Translations under genes and position numbers: made by a program | Notes under the pieces: model-generated | The model's input: only the letters and a program-made list of their open reading frames with translations | Databases searched by the model: none | What the model was told of the DNA's origin: nothing | Assembly: GCF_003751605.1 (NCBI RefSeq) | Contig: NZ_RJVJ01000001.1 | Span: 2,170,001 to 2,234,000, forward strand | DNA: 64,000 nt | Direction of reading: 5' to 3' | Source: Kitasatospora cineracea | GTDB lineage: Bacteria > Actinomycetota > Actinomycetes > Streptomycetales > Streptomycetaceae | Part shown: piece by piece, positions 7,871 to 23,250 of the stretch | Numbering within the stretch: the first letter of the stretch is position 1 | Layout of the letters: each line of letters begins with the position of its first letter

Positions 7871-8671
7871 ATGGCGGCACCGGCGCGTTGGGCCGCGGCC
7901 CTGCTGGCGGCCGTCCTGCTGGCCGGCACGGCCACCGCCTGCACCGGTTCGGGCACCGCCGCCGACCCCGCCTCCCCGTCCAGCCCGACCCCGTCCACCG
8001 GGGAGCCCAGCCCGACCGACCGCTCCCCGCACGGGGTGCTGCTCTCCGCCCAGCTGGCGCTGCACGACGCCCGGCGCGCCGAGTACACGGCGGTGCTCGG
8101 CGGCGAGGACGCCAAGGGCGCGCTGTTCTGGGCGCCCAAGACGGTGCTGAAGTACCAGGCCGAGGGGGTGGGCCGGACCTTGGTGGTGCTGGACACCTCC
8201 GCCTACCTGGGCGGTGACCCGGGGACCGCGGCCCGGCTCGGCGGCCCGCACTGGCAGAAGTTCTCCGACGGCCGGATCCCGTACGGCGGCCTGATCGACC
8301 GGCTCAGCCCGGTGATCGCGGTCGCCGCCGCGGCGGCCGCGGACGAGCCGCGGCTGATCGGCGAGGAGAAGCTGCTCGACACCACCGTCGAGCACTACCG
8401 GGTCACGGTGAGCGCCGCCCGGTACGCCGCCGCGCAGAACCAGCTCGACCAGGGCCGGCGGCAGGCGCTGGAGGCCGCGCTCGGCCCCGGCGACGTGGTG
8501 CTCGACCTCTGGCTCGACGACCACGACCAGCTGGTCCGGCTGCGCCGGGCCGCCGCCGAGGTGGACACCGTCGACTACACCGAGTTCGGCAGTTCCGCGA
8601 TCTCGGTGCAGGCCCCCGCGGAGGCCGACACCGCGCCCGGCACCGGCGCCAGCCCGCCGCCGCTCCCGTAG
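7871..8671 (+). CDS. Secreted lipoprotein, related to the preceding one
   Basis: 266 residues. The signal peptide ends in lipobox TATAC, Cys24. A Ser/Pro/Thr-rich linker spans about 25-53 (PASPSSPTPSTGEPSPT). The following domain contains TVLKYQAEGVGRTLVVLDTSAYLG, TTVEHYRVTVSAARYA and VVLDLWLDDHDQLVRLR, paralleling the first lipoprotein (TATHYR/VDLWVN pattern). It is probably a paralogue in the LppX/LprG-like group, though more divergent. The ATG at 7871 follows AGGAGGGA. Function unknown. The open frame extends far upstream, but only as a shadow of the first lipoprotein gene. Confidence 0.75.
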   Translation: MAAPARWAAALLAAVLLAGTATACTGSGTAADPASPSSPTPSTGEPSPTDRSPHGVLLSAQLALHDARRAEYTAVLGGEDAKGALFWAPKTVLKYQAEGVGRTLVVLDTSAYLGGDPGTAARLGGPHWQKFSDGRIPYGGLIDRLSPVIAVAAAAAADEPRLIGEEKLLDTTVEHYRVTVSAARYAAAQNQLDQGRRQALEAALGPGDVVLDLWLDDHDQLVRLRRAAAEVDTVDYTEFGSSAISVQAPAEADTAPGTGASPPPLP

Positions 8672-8696
8672 GCCGGGGCCGTTCCCGGAAGCCGAT

Positions 8697-8726
8697 TTGG
8701 CCAAACCCGTTTCGTCCCGTTAGGCT
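8697..8726 (+). promoter_or_regulatory. Candidate promoter of rplJ-rplL
   Basis: TTGGCC (8697-8702) and TAGGCT (8721-8726), 18-bp spacer. It matches the candidate rplK promoter in spacing and in the bases around the -10. It leaves a leader of roughly 250 nt before rplJ. Confidence 0.55.
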
Positions 8727-8870
8727 GGCCGAGCCAAAGACCGCTGGTTGTCGCCGTTCCCCGCGAGGGTGGACGGTACCGAAGGGTCCGCACACGTTGC
8801 GGACCGCCCGCGCAGGTTGTGGAGCAGAGTGAGGATCTCCGGGCCGTTCACGGTCCGTCGAGGTCATTGC

Positions 8871-8899
8871 AAGCCCCGTGCGCCTGCGCGCCGGGGCTT
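8871..8899 (+). promoter_or_regulatory. rplJ leader hairpin
   Basis: AAGCCCCG (8871-8878) pairs exactly with CGGGGCTT (8892-8899) around a 13-nt loop, followed by a pyrimidine run CTTCGCTTCCT. The hairpin lies in the long rplJ leader, where the L10-L12 complex regulates translation in other bacteria. It could also act as an attenuator. Mechanism is inferred. Confidence 0.5.
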
Positions 8900-8985
8900 C
8901 TTCGCTTCCTGGGGTCCGCGGCGTTGGATGGTCGACTTCTCGAAGGTCGGCCCGACTTCGACATCACGGAAGGAGGCGTAAGCCT

Positions 8986-9540
8986 ATGGCCAGGCCCGAC
9001 AAGGCTGCCGACGTCGCCGAGATCACGGACAAGTTCCGTGCCTCCAGCGCCGCCGTTCTGACCGAGTACCGCGGTCTCACGGTGAAGCAGCTGAAGACGC
9101 TTCGTCGCTCGCTCGGCGGCAACGCCGATTACGCCGTGGTGAAGAACACGCTGACCAAGATCGCGGCCAACGAGGCCGGGATCTCCGAGCTGGACGACCT
9201 GTTCGCCGGTCCGACGGCTGTCGCCTTCGTCACCGGTGACCCGGTGGAGTCGGCGAAGGCTCTGCGTGACTTCGCCAAGGAGAACCCTGCTCTCATCATC
9301 AAGGGCGGTGTCCTTGACGGTAAGGCGCTGTCCGCCGATGAGATCAAGAAGCTCGCGGACCTCGAGTCCCGCGAGGTGCTGCTCGCCAAGCTGGCGGGCG
9401 CCCTGAAGGCCAAGCCCTCCCAGGCTGCCGCCGTCTTCCAGGCGCTCCCGTCCAAGCTCGTGCGCACCGTTGAGGCGCTGCGCGAGAAGGTCGAGCAGGG
9501 CGGTGCCGGTACTCCGGCTCCCGCCGAGGACGCGGAGTAA
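8986..9540 (+). CDS. rplJ: 50S ribosomal protein L10
   Basis: 184 residues. It anchors the L7/L12 dimers to the ribosomal stalk base. The start [22 protein letters not shown] and the core [19 protein letters not shown] are typical. The C-terminus is acidic and proline-containing. The ATG at 8986 is chosen over an in-frame start 36 codons upstream because AGGAGG (8971-8976) precedes it and the family N-terminus begins there. It is co-transcribed with rplL. Confidence 0.97.
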   Translation: MARPDKAADVAEITDKFRASSAAVLTEYRGLTVKQLKTLRRSLGGNADYAVVKNTLTKIAANEAGISELDDLFAGPTAVAFVTGDPVESAKALRDFAKENPALIIKGGVLDGKALSADEIKKLADLESREVLLAKLAGALKAKPSQAAAVFQALPSKLVRTVEALREKVEQGGAGTPAPAEDAE

Positions 9541-9623
9541 CCACTCCCGTCCCAGCGGGCCCGTAAGCACGCCCGCCAACCCGTACATCCGGCACCTGCC
9601 GATTTAGTGGAAGGACGCCAATC

Positions 9624-10007
9624 ATGGCGAAGCTCAGCACCGAGGACCTGCTCGAGCAGTTCGAGGGCATGACCCTGATCGAGCTCTCCGAGTTCGTGAA
9701 GGCGTTCGAGGAGAAGTTCGACGTCACCGCCGCCGCCCCGGTCGCCGTTGCCGGCGTTGCCGGCCCGGGCGCCGTCGCCGAGGCCGTCGAGGAGCAGGAC
9801 GAGTTCGACGTCATCCTCGACGGTGCCGGCGACAAGAAGATCCAGGTCATCAAGGAGGTGCGCGCCCTCACCTCCCTCGGCCTGAAGGAGGCCAAGGACC
9901 TCGTCGACACCGCCGGTGCGAAGGTTCTCGAGAAGGTCGCCAAGGACGTCGCCGAGAAGGCGAAGGCCCAGCTCGAGGGCGCTGGCGCCAAGGTCACCGT
10001 CAAGTGA
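9624..10007 (+). CDS. rplL: 50S ribosomal protein L7/L12
   Basis: 127 residues. It forms the flexible stalk that recruits translational GTPases. The N-terminal dimerisation domain is [32 protein letters not shown], followed by an Ala/Val hinge (about 38-55). The C-terminal domain contains [21 protein letters not shown] and [14 protein letters not shown]. The ATG follows TGGAAGGA. A 17-bp terminator hairpin starts 31 bp after the stop. Confidence 0.97.
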   Translation: MAKLSTEDLLEQFEGMTLIELSEFVKAFEEKFDVTAAAPVAVAGVAGPGAVAEAVEEQDEFDVILDGAGDKKIQVIKEVRALTSLGLKEAKDLVDTAGAKVLEKVAKDVAEKAKAQLEGAGAKVTVK

Positions 10008-10037
10008 CTCGTCCCTCTCTCTGAGAGGTGCTCCTCC

Positions 10038-10075
10038 GGCCGGGCCGGCCACCCTTCGGGGTGGCCGGCCCGGCC
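10038..10075 (+). terminator. Terminator or attenuator after rplL
   Basis: Perfect 17-bp GC-rich stem, arms 10038-10054 and 10059-10075, closed by a TTCG tetraloop. It separates rplJL from rpoBC; partial read-through would couple them. Confidence 0.85.
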
Positions 10076-10448
10076 TGCTCGCGTTCCGGGCCGGGGCGGC
10101 CGGGTTGCTCCCGATGGCCCAAGCCGGACTCGGCTCCTGTCGGCGGCCGGGAGTAGGGTGATCGCTGTCGTCGGCCCCCGGACACGGGCAGCGTGTAACG
10201 CGCCGGGCGGTCCGGACGATGGGCAGTACGAGGTCCACACCCTGGTGCGGGCCTTGACGAACAGCACGCGGCGCGCGATTCTCAAGGCGCGTGCCCAAGC
10301 GGAACCGTCTCCGATGCATATTCGGCGGCGGCACTGGGAAGGTTCCCGGTGACGCAGAAGTGGGTGCGACGGCCCGGCCGGTGAGGGATCACTGCCCGGG
10401 TTGTCGGTTGTACGGGAGGAGCGTCCGATTCGGTCTCCGAATCAGGGC

Positions 10449-10477
10449 TTGCTAGCAGTGTCGCCTTTGGCTACACT
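10449..10477 (+). promoter_or_regulatory. Candidate rpoB promoter
   Basis: TTGCTA (10449-10454) and TACACT (10472-10477) with an ideal 17-bp spacer, about 130 bp before the rpoB start. It fits the principal sigma factor consensus (TTGACN, TANNNT). By-eye prediction. Confidence 0.65.
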
Positions 10478-10616
10478 GTCCCTTTGCGCTGCCTGTTAGC
10501 TGCTCCGTGACTCGTCGCCCGGAGTGGTCCCTGTCCTGACCTGGGGTTTTCCGCCTCGGCCAAGGCCCGGCCGGTATGCGCGTAGTGAGCTCCGAGCCCT
10601 CGGAAGGACCCCCCTC

Positions 10617-14090
<3,474 letters not shown>

Positions 14091-14097
14091 CGGAGGC

Positions 14098-14127
14098 CGG
14101 GCCGGCCGTTCCCGAACGGCCGGCCCG
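14098..14127 (+). other. Hairpin between rpoB and rpoC
   Basis: 13-bp perfect stem, arms 14098-14110 and 14115-14127, four-base loop. It lies inside an operon, so it is more likely a processing or partial attenuation site than a full terminator. Confidence 0.65.
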
Positions 14128-14190
14128 CCCCCAGGCCCCCCTCAGACCAACAGACAGACTCTCGAATCACGAAAGAGGGCTTGACGACCA

Positions 14191-18084
<3,894 letters not shown>

Positions 18085-18099
18085 TCCGGCACGGCTGCA

Positions 18100-18139
18100 C
18101 CGCAGGGCGGTCACCCCACTCGGGGTGGCCGCCCTGCGG
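18100..18139 (+). terminator. Terminator of rpoB-rpoC
   Basis: 18-bp stem with one G-T wobble, arms 18100-18117 and 18122-18139, loop ACTC. It starts 16 bp after rpoC. Confidence 0.85.
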
Positions 18140-18250
18140 CGTTCCCACTAGGGGATCCCCCTGGGGACGGAGGCGGGGGAACCACTCCCTGGAGGGAGGC
18201 GGCGGCGGGGGGCCGGCCGGGAGACTGGTGGGTGTCGAGAGGAGGCCGCG

Positions 18251-18919
18251 GTGAAGCGGTTGATGGGGGCGGCGGCGGTCGTGGCGCTGCTGGCGGTCGG
18301 GGCGGTCGGGTGCGGGCCGTGGGACGACCAGAAGAAGACGGTGTCGTACGAAGTGCCCGGCCAGGTCACCGAGTTGGAGGTGGACGGGCAGGTCGGCGGG
18401 ATCGAGGTGCGGGCCGGGGACGGGCCGGTGCAGGTGGTGGAGAAGCGCACCTGGCGGGACCAGGAGCCGCAGTCCACCCACGTGCTCGCCGACGGGGTGC
18501 TGAAACTGGCGTACTCCTGCTCGCAGTGCGGGATCGGCTACCGGGTGCGGGTGCCGGCCGGGACGGTGCTGCGGCTGAAGGAGACCACCGGCGGCATCTC
18601 GCTGCACGGGATGGCGGGCGACATCACCGCGCGGACCGTCACCGGCGGGGTGGAGGCCAGCGGGCTGCGCGCCGCCAACGTCACGCTGGAGGCCGAGACC
18701 GGCGGGGTGACGGCGCGGTTCGCCGCGGCGCCGACCCGGGCCGAACTGCGCACCGACACCGGCGGGGTGGAGCTGACCGTGCCCGCCGGGGAGGCGTACG
18801 CGGTGGACGCCCGGGCCCGGACCGGCGGGACCCAGGTGAGCGTCCCCTCGCAGGCCGGGGCGGGCCGCACGCTGGTCGCGCAGGCGAACACCGGCGGCGT
18901 GAAGGTCACCACCGGCTGA
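18251..18919 (+). CDS. DUF4097-type beta-strand repeat lipoprotein
   Basis: 222 residues. Signal peptide with lipobox VGAVGC, Cys21, so probably membrane-anchored outside. The rest is a DUF4097-like beta-helix/adhesin-type fold. TGG followed by a hydrophobic or polar strand recurs six times, at about 113, 131, 150, 170, 191 and 214, a period near 20 residues. Proteins of this family are often near stress or envelope sensors; no specific function is known. The GTG start at 18251 follows GAGAGGAGG. First gene of the accessory block after rpoC. Confidence 0.8.
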   Translation: MKRLMGAAAVVALLAVGAVGCGPWDDQKKTVSYEVPGQVTELEVDGQVGGIEVRAGDGPVQVVEKRTWRDQEPQSTHVLADGVLKLAYSCSQCGIGYRVRVPAGTVLRLKETTGGISLHGMAGDITARTVTGGVEASGLRAANVTLEAETGGVTARFAAAPTRAELRTDTGGVELTVPAGEAYAVDARARTGGTQVSVPSQAGAGRTLVAQANTGGVKVTTG

Positions 18920-19021
18920 TCGACGGCTGTCGGTGCGGGGCCGTAGGTTGAGCGGTGTCGGCAGGAGGGCGCAGGCCCCGCCGGCTCCCCCCGAACTCTG
19001 TGCCCGAAAGGGGCGTCGGCC

Positions 19022-20485
19022 ATGGCTGCCACCGTTTCCGCGGACCCGCAGGTGACCTACCTGGAACTCTCCGAGGACCAGGGGAGCGCCCACAAGTTCT
19101 ACGAAGTCACGGTCAAGGAAGCCGAGTTGACCATCCGCTACGGGCGGATCGGTGAGAGCGGCACCACCAAGACCACGGTGTGCGCGAGCCCCGAGAAGGC
19201 CGCCGCGCAGGCCGCGAAGAAGATCGGCGAGAAGGTCCGCAAGGGCTACGCGCCGGCCGTCCGGGGCGTGCGCCAGCGCCGGTCCGTGACCCGCCGGCAG
19301 ATCACCTCCAGCCGCTCCACCGCCCACCAGGCGCCGCTGCTGTGGCGCTTCCGCTCCGGCTCGCCCGCCTTCGGCGTGTACGTCGGCGAGGAGCACGCCT
19401 GGGTCGGCAACGAGCAGGGCGACGTCTACACGCTGACCACCGACGGGCAGGTCACCGGCCGGTTCGGGCTGCCCGACGGCGTCAAGTGCATCGTCGCCGA
19501 CGACTGGTGGATCTACGCGGGCTGCGACGACGGCAAGGTGTACGACCTCGGCGGGAAGGTGCCGCGGGTGGCGTACGAGATCGCCCAGGACGTGGACATC
19601 TACTGGCTGGACATCCACGACGGGGTGCTCGGCGTCGCCGACGAGCGCGGCGGGCTGACCACCGTCGACCACGAGGACGAGTTCCAGTGGCGGCGCAACG
19701 CCCAGGGCTCGTCCGGCTGGATGGTGCGCTGCGACGCCGACTCGGTCTACCACGGCTGGTCGGCGGGCGTCGCCCGGTACGCCAAGCGCGGCGGCGACCA
19801 GCTCTGGCACACCCGGACCAAGGGCCAGGTGCTGTTCGGCTGGCAGGAGGAGGACGAGGTGTTCGCGGGCACCTCGCAGGGCTGGGTGCACCGGCTGCGC
19901 AAGGCCGACGGCTCGGAGGCCGCCGCGTACAAGTGCGACGCCGCGGTGTTCTCCTGCGCGGCCTCCCCCGACGGGGAGTTCGTGTTCGCGGGCGACAACC
20001 ACTCCTCCGTCTACTGCTTCGCCGCCGACGGCACCCGGCTGTGGAAGCTCGGCACCGGCTGCGGCTCCGCGTACAGCATGCAGTACCGCGACGGGCGGCT
20101 GTACCTGGTCACCACCGACGGCTCGCTGGCCTGCCTGGACGCCTCCCCGGGCGCCGTGCGGGCCGCCGAGCAGGGCACCCTGCCGGCCACCGCCGAGGTG
20201 AGCGGCGCGGGCGTCGAACGGGTCGCGGCCGGCGCCGAGCTGGAGACCGTCAGCGCCGGTGCGGTGGCCGCCGGGACGGGCGCCGGGGGCATCGAGGTGG
20301 AGTGCGTGGCCGAGGGCGGGCGGCTGCGGGTCCGGGTGGTCACGCCCGGCTACGACGCGGCGCTGCGGGTGCAGTTCCCGAAGGACGTCCGGGTCGCCGG
20401 GGCCAGGTACCTGGTCGCCGAGGTGCGCCGGTCCGAGTCCGGCGGGTTCTACCGGGCCCGCGGCGAGATCAAGCGGCTGCTGTGA
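19022..20485 (+). CDS. WGR domain protein with beta-propeller
   Basis: 487 residues, soluble, no signal peptide. Residues about 10-80 form a WGR-like domain (LELSEDQGSAHKFYEV, then ELTIRYGRIGESGTTKTT; the signature reads YGR at 40-42). A basic linker follows (about 80-105, RGVRQRRSVTRRQITSSR). From about 108 a PQQ/WD40-like propeller has repeated blades such as GDVYTLTTDGQVTGRFGLP, GKVYDLGGKVP, GWVHRLRKADGSEA and SSVYCFAADGTRLWKLGTG. The last 120 residues are a separate beta-rich domain. WGR domains occur in PARPs and bind nucleic acid; the fusion suggests a sensor or scaffold. Function unknown. The ATG at 19022 follows GAAAGGGG. Confidence 0.78.
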   Translation: MAATVSADPQVTYLELSEDQGSAHKFYEVTVKEAELTIRYGRIGESGTTKTTVCASPEKAAAQAAKKIGEKVRKGYAPAVRGVRQRRSVTRRQITSSRSTAHQAPLLWRFRSGSPAFGVYVGEEHAWVGNEQGDVYTLTTDGQVTGRFGLPDGVKCIVADDWWIYAGCDDGKVYDLGGKVPRVAYEIAQDVDIYWLDIHDGVLGVADERGGLTTVDHEDEFQWRRNAQGSSGWMVRCDADSVYHGWSAGVARYAKRGGDQLWHTRTKGQVLFGWQEEDEVFAGTSQGWVHRLRKADGSEAAAYKCDAAVFSCAASPDGEFVFAGDNHSSVYCFAADGTRLWKLGTGCGSAYSMQYRDGRLYLVTTDGSLACLDASPGAVRAAEQGTLPATAEVSGAGVERVAAGAELETVSAGAVAAGTGAGGIEVECVAEGGRLRVRVVTPGYDAALRVQFPKDVRVAGARYLVAEVRRSESGGFYRARGEIKRLL

Positions 20486-20502
20486 CGCCCTGACACCCGG
20501 GC

Positions 20503-20530
20503 AGGGGCGCTCCCGGTCGGGGGCGCCCCT
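20503..20530 (+). terminator. Hairpin terminator after the WGR gene
   Basis: AGGGGCGC (20503-20510) pairs with GCGCCCCT (20523-20530), and inner CCC/GGG pairs extend the stem. Confidence 0.65.
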
Positions 20531-20586
20531 CGCGCGTGCGGGAGGGCCCTGCGGCGGCCGGCCGACGGTGCGAGAGGATGCGCGGC

Positions 20587-21771
20587 ATGGGGAAGTGGAC
20601 GGAGGGCCTGCTGGCCTGGGGGCGGGCCCGGCCGTGGGCGGTGAACGGGCCGCTGGTGGCGCTCGCCGTCGGCGTCTCGCTCTGGGGGGTGTACGCCGAC
20701 CAGCACGACGACGAACGCCAGTGGTGGGCCTACGCGTTGGCGCTGGCCGGGTCGCTGCCGCTGTGGTGGCGGCAGCGGGCGCCGTGGGCGGTGATGGTGG
20801 TCACCGCCGTCCCCACCGCGGTGCTGTCGGTGACCGCGCACTTCGCCATGCCGCAGATCCAGGTCGCCACCGCGGTCGCCATCTACACCGTCGCCGACCG
20901 CGGCCGGGACTGGCAGCGCGCCGTGCTGCTGGCCTTCGTGGTGGTCGGCAACGTGGTCGGCACCCGGTCCTTCGGCGGCATGCTGTTCAGCCTGGTGGTG
21001 TCGGTGGGCAGCTTCGCCATCGGCTCGCTGGTGCGGGAACTGCGCCGACTGGCCGGCGTCGAGGCCGAACGGGCCCGGCAGGCCGGGCTGCGGGCCGCCA
21101 GCGACGCCGCCCGGGCCGTCGCCGAGGAGCGTGCCCGGATCGCCCGCGAGATGCACGACATCCTCGCCCACGCGGTCTCCCTGATGGTGATCCAGGCCGA
21201 GGCCGGGCCGCTGGTGGTGCGCGGCAACCCCGACCGGGCGATCCGCGCGTTCGACGCGATCGCCGACTCCGGGCGCGACGCGATGGTGCAACTCCGGCGG
21301 GTGCTCGGCGTGTTGAAGGAGGAGGGGGCGGCCCCCGCGCTCGCCCCGCAGCCCCGGCTGGCGGAACTCGCGGGCGTGCTGCAGCGGGTCCGCGACTCCG
21401 GGGTGGCGGTCGACGCCGAGATCGAGGAGGCCGGGCCGGCCGAGGTGCAGGCGGCGGCCTTCCGGATCGTCCAGGAGGCCCTCACCAACGTGGTCAAGCA
21501 CGCCGGGGCCCGGCACGTCAGCGTCCGGGTCGCGGTCCGGGACGGGGCCCGGCTCGCGGTCGAGGTCGCCGACGACGGGGCCGGGGCCGGGGCGGCGGGC
21601 GCGGCCGGGAGCGGGGCCGGGGCCGGGGCCGGGATCGACGGGCGCTCCGGCGGGCGCGGCCTGCTCTCCATCCGGGAGCGCGCGGCGGCCTGCGGCGGCA
21701 GCGCCGAGACCGGGCCCCGGACCGACGGACCCGGCTACCTGGTGGCCGCCGTGCTGCCGCTCAACGCCTGA
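20587..21771 (+). CDS. NarL-type sensor histidine kinase
   Basis: 394 residues. The N-terminal half has about five transmembrane segments (roughly 20-150) with almost no extracellular domain, so it probably senses within or at the membrane. The HisKA_3 dimerisation domain contains AREMHDILAHAVSLM with phospho-acceptor His190. The ATPase domain has EALTNVVKHAGARH (N box) and VADDGAG (G1). Before GGRGLLSIRERA it carries an unusual Ala/Gly-rich stretch. It phosphorylates the regulator encoded next. The ATG at 20587 is preferred over the one at 20578 because GAGAGGA is then 8 bp away. Confidence 0.9.
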   Translation: MGKWTEGLLAWGRARPWAVNGPLVALAVGVSLWGVYADQHDDERQWWAYALALAGSLPLWWRQRAPWAVMVVTAVPTAVLSVTAHFAMPQIQVATAVAIYTVADRGRDWQRAVLLAFVVVGNVVGTRSFGGMLFSLVVSVGSFAIGSLVRELRRLAGVEAERARQAGLRAASDAARAVAEERARIAREMHDILAHAVSLMVIQAEAGPLVVRGNPDRAIRAFDAIADSGRDAMVQLRRVLGVLKEEGAAPALAPQPRLAELAGVLQRVRDSGVAVDAEIEEAGPAEVQAAAFRIVQEALTNVVKHAGARHVSVRVAVRDGARLAVEVADDGAGAGAAGAAGSGAGAGAGIDGRSGGRGLLSIRERAAACGGSAETGPRTDGPGYLVAAVLPLNA

Positions 21772-21796
21772 ACAACTCCCCAGAAAGGCAAGCGAG

Positions 21797-22471
21797 TTGA
21801 CCATTCGTGTAGTGATCGCCGACGACCAGGAGCTGGTCCGGGCCGGCTTCGGCATGATCCTCGACGCCCAGCCCGACATCGAGGTCGTGGCCGAGGCCGG
21901 CGACGGGCAGCAGGCCGTCGAGGCCGTCCGCGCCCACGCCCCCGACGTGCTGCTGCTCGACGTCCGGATGCCCGTCATGGACGGCATCGAGGCCGCCCGC
22001 CGGGTCTGCGCCGAACACCCCGCCTGCAAGGTCATCATGCTCACCACCTTCGACGTCGACGACTACGTCTTCGACGCGCTGCACGCCGGGGCCAGCGGCT
22101 TCCTGCTCAAGGACGTCCGCCGCGACGACCTGGTCCACGCCGTCCGGGTCGTCGACTCCGGCGAGGCCCTGCTCGCCCCGTCCGTCACCCGCCGCGTCAT
22201 CGGCGAGGTCACCGCCCGCAAGGCCGGCGCCGCGCCGGTCGTCCCGCGGATCCTCGGCCGGCTCCTGGAGTCGCTCACCGCACGGGAGTTGGAGACCCTG
22301 CGGCTGGTCGCCCGGGGCATGTCCAACGCCGAGATCGCCGCCGAACTGGTGGTCAGCGAACACACCGTCAAGACGCACGTCAGCAACCTGCTGCAGAAAC
22401 TCGGCCTCCGCGACCGGGTGCACGCGGTGGTCTTCGCGTACGAGGCGGGGGCGGTCACGGCGGGGGAGTAG
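21797..22471 (+). CDS. NarL/LuxR-family response regulator
   Basis: 224 residues. The receiver domain starts MTIRVVIADDQELVRAG; the phospho-acceptor is Asp55 in VLLLDVRMPVMDG, with conserved Asp9/Asp10 and the later Lys in FLLKDVRRDDL. The C-terminal LuxR helix-turn-helix contains LTARELETLRLVARGMSNAEIAAELVVSEHTVKTHVSNLL cut by family alignment. It is the partner of the kinase 25 bp upstream. The start codon is TTG (21797) after AGAAAGG. Its targets are unknown; nearby genes are candidates. Confidence 0.92.
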   Translation: MTIRVVIADDQELVRAGFGMILDAQPDIEVVAEAGDGQQAVEAVRAHAPDVLLLDVRMPVMDGIEAARRVCAEHPACKVIMLTTFDVDDYVFDALHAGASGFLLKDVRRDDLVHAVRVVDSGEALLAPSVTRRVIGEVTARKAGAAPVVPRILGRLLESLTARELETLRLVARGMSNAEIAAELVVSEHTVKTHVSNLLQKLGLRDRVHAVVFAYEAGAVTAGE

Positions 22472-22629
22472 GCCGCCCGCACTCCCCGGGCCCCTAGGGG
22501 GCGGCAGGGTGCCCCCGCCGGGCTCCGGGCGGCCCCCGAGAAGGCCCCGAGGGGCTCCTCCGCAGGAGGGAGCGGGCACTCTCACCGGCGCGGGGGAGGC
22601 GCCGCGCCGCCCGGCGGAGGAGGGTTGAG

Positions 22630-23250
22630 GTGTCGGCAAGAAGGCACTCTCACAAGGCGGTTGGGACAATGGCGGCGGGACGACGGGCACTGGGCTGGGC
22701 AACGGGACTGCTGGCGGTGTACGGGCTGGTGCGGCTGCTGCCGGGCTCGCGCGGAGTGGGCATCGGCTGGACGGTGGGGCACCTGGCACTGTTCGCCGGA
22801 CTGGCCCTGCTGGGTGCGGGGCTGGTGGAACTGTGGCGGCTCGGCGGCCGCACCGGGGCGTGGGGCCGGACCTGGCTCGGCCTCGGCTGCGCCGGGGTCG
22901 CGGCGGGGCTCGCGCAGGCCGGCATCGACCTGTACGCCAACGCGGTCTCGGCCGACCGGGCGGCCCGCTCGGAGCTGTTCGACCGGGTGCAGTCGGTGCC
23001 CGGGGTGATGCCGCTGGTGTACTCGGTGGTGCCGATGCTGCTGTACGTCGGCCTGCTCGCGCTGCTGGTGCGGCTGGCGCTGCACCGGACCGTCCCGTGG
23101 TGGAGCCCGGCGCTGGTGCTGCTGGGCACCCTGGCGATGGGGGCGTCGCTGGACCTGCTGGCGCTCGGCGCGGTGCTGTACCTGCTGGCGTTCCGGCCGG
23201 TGATAACCGGTGGCCGCGGCGGGCTGCGGGCCGTACCGTCCGGGGAATGA
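22630..23250 (+). CDS. Hypothetical membrane protein
   Basis: 206 residues with about five transmembrane segments: near 20-38, 45-65, 80-97, 127-150 and 155-190. It has no recognised motif and a short basic tail. The GTG at 22630 follows GGAGGAGGG; an in-frame ATG at 22669 would remove 13 residues and is possible. The stop overlaps the ATG of the sirtuin gene (ATGA at 23247-23250), so the two are translationally coupled. An 11-bp repeat GGCACTCTCAC occurs upstream (22575) and just inside the gene (22643). Function unknown. Confidence 0.68.
   Translation: MSARRHSHKAVGTMAAGRRALGWATGLLAVYGLVRLLPGSRGVGIGWTVGHLALFAGLALLGAGLVELWRLGGRTGAWGRTWLGLGCAGVAAGLAQAGIDLYANAVSADRAARSELFDRVQSVPGVMPLVYSVVPMLLYVGLLALLVRLALHRTVPWWSPALVLLGTLAMGASLDLLALGAVLYLLAFRPVITGGRGGLRAVPSGE

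Larger units (their letters stand above)
10008..10616 (+). other. rplL-rpoB intergenic region
   Basis: About 600 bp with no credible gene. It holds the rplL terminator (10038-10075), an unassigned GC-rich stretch (10076-10430), a small inverted repeat GATTCGG/CCGAATC (near 10429-10445) just upstream of the promoter, the rpoB promoter (10449-10477), and a leader of about 130 nt. Short open frames here are not supported by any family resemblance. Confidence 0.6.

Noticed and set aside
8878..8985. Longer rplJ start at 8878
   Set aside because: The 36 extra codons fall in the leader hairpin, and a good ribosome binding site precedes 8986.
9541..9623. Possible extra gene between rplJ and rplL
   Set aside because: The gap is only 83 bp, holding just the rplL ribosome binding region.
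10524..10616. Longer rpoB start at 10524
   Set aside because: The TTG at 10617 has a good binding site and gives the usual N-terminus.
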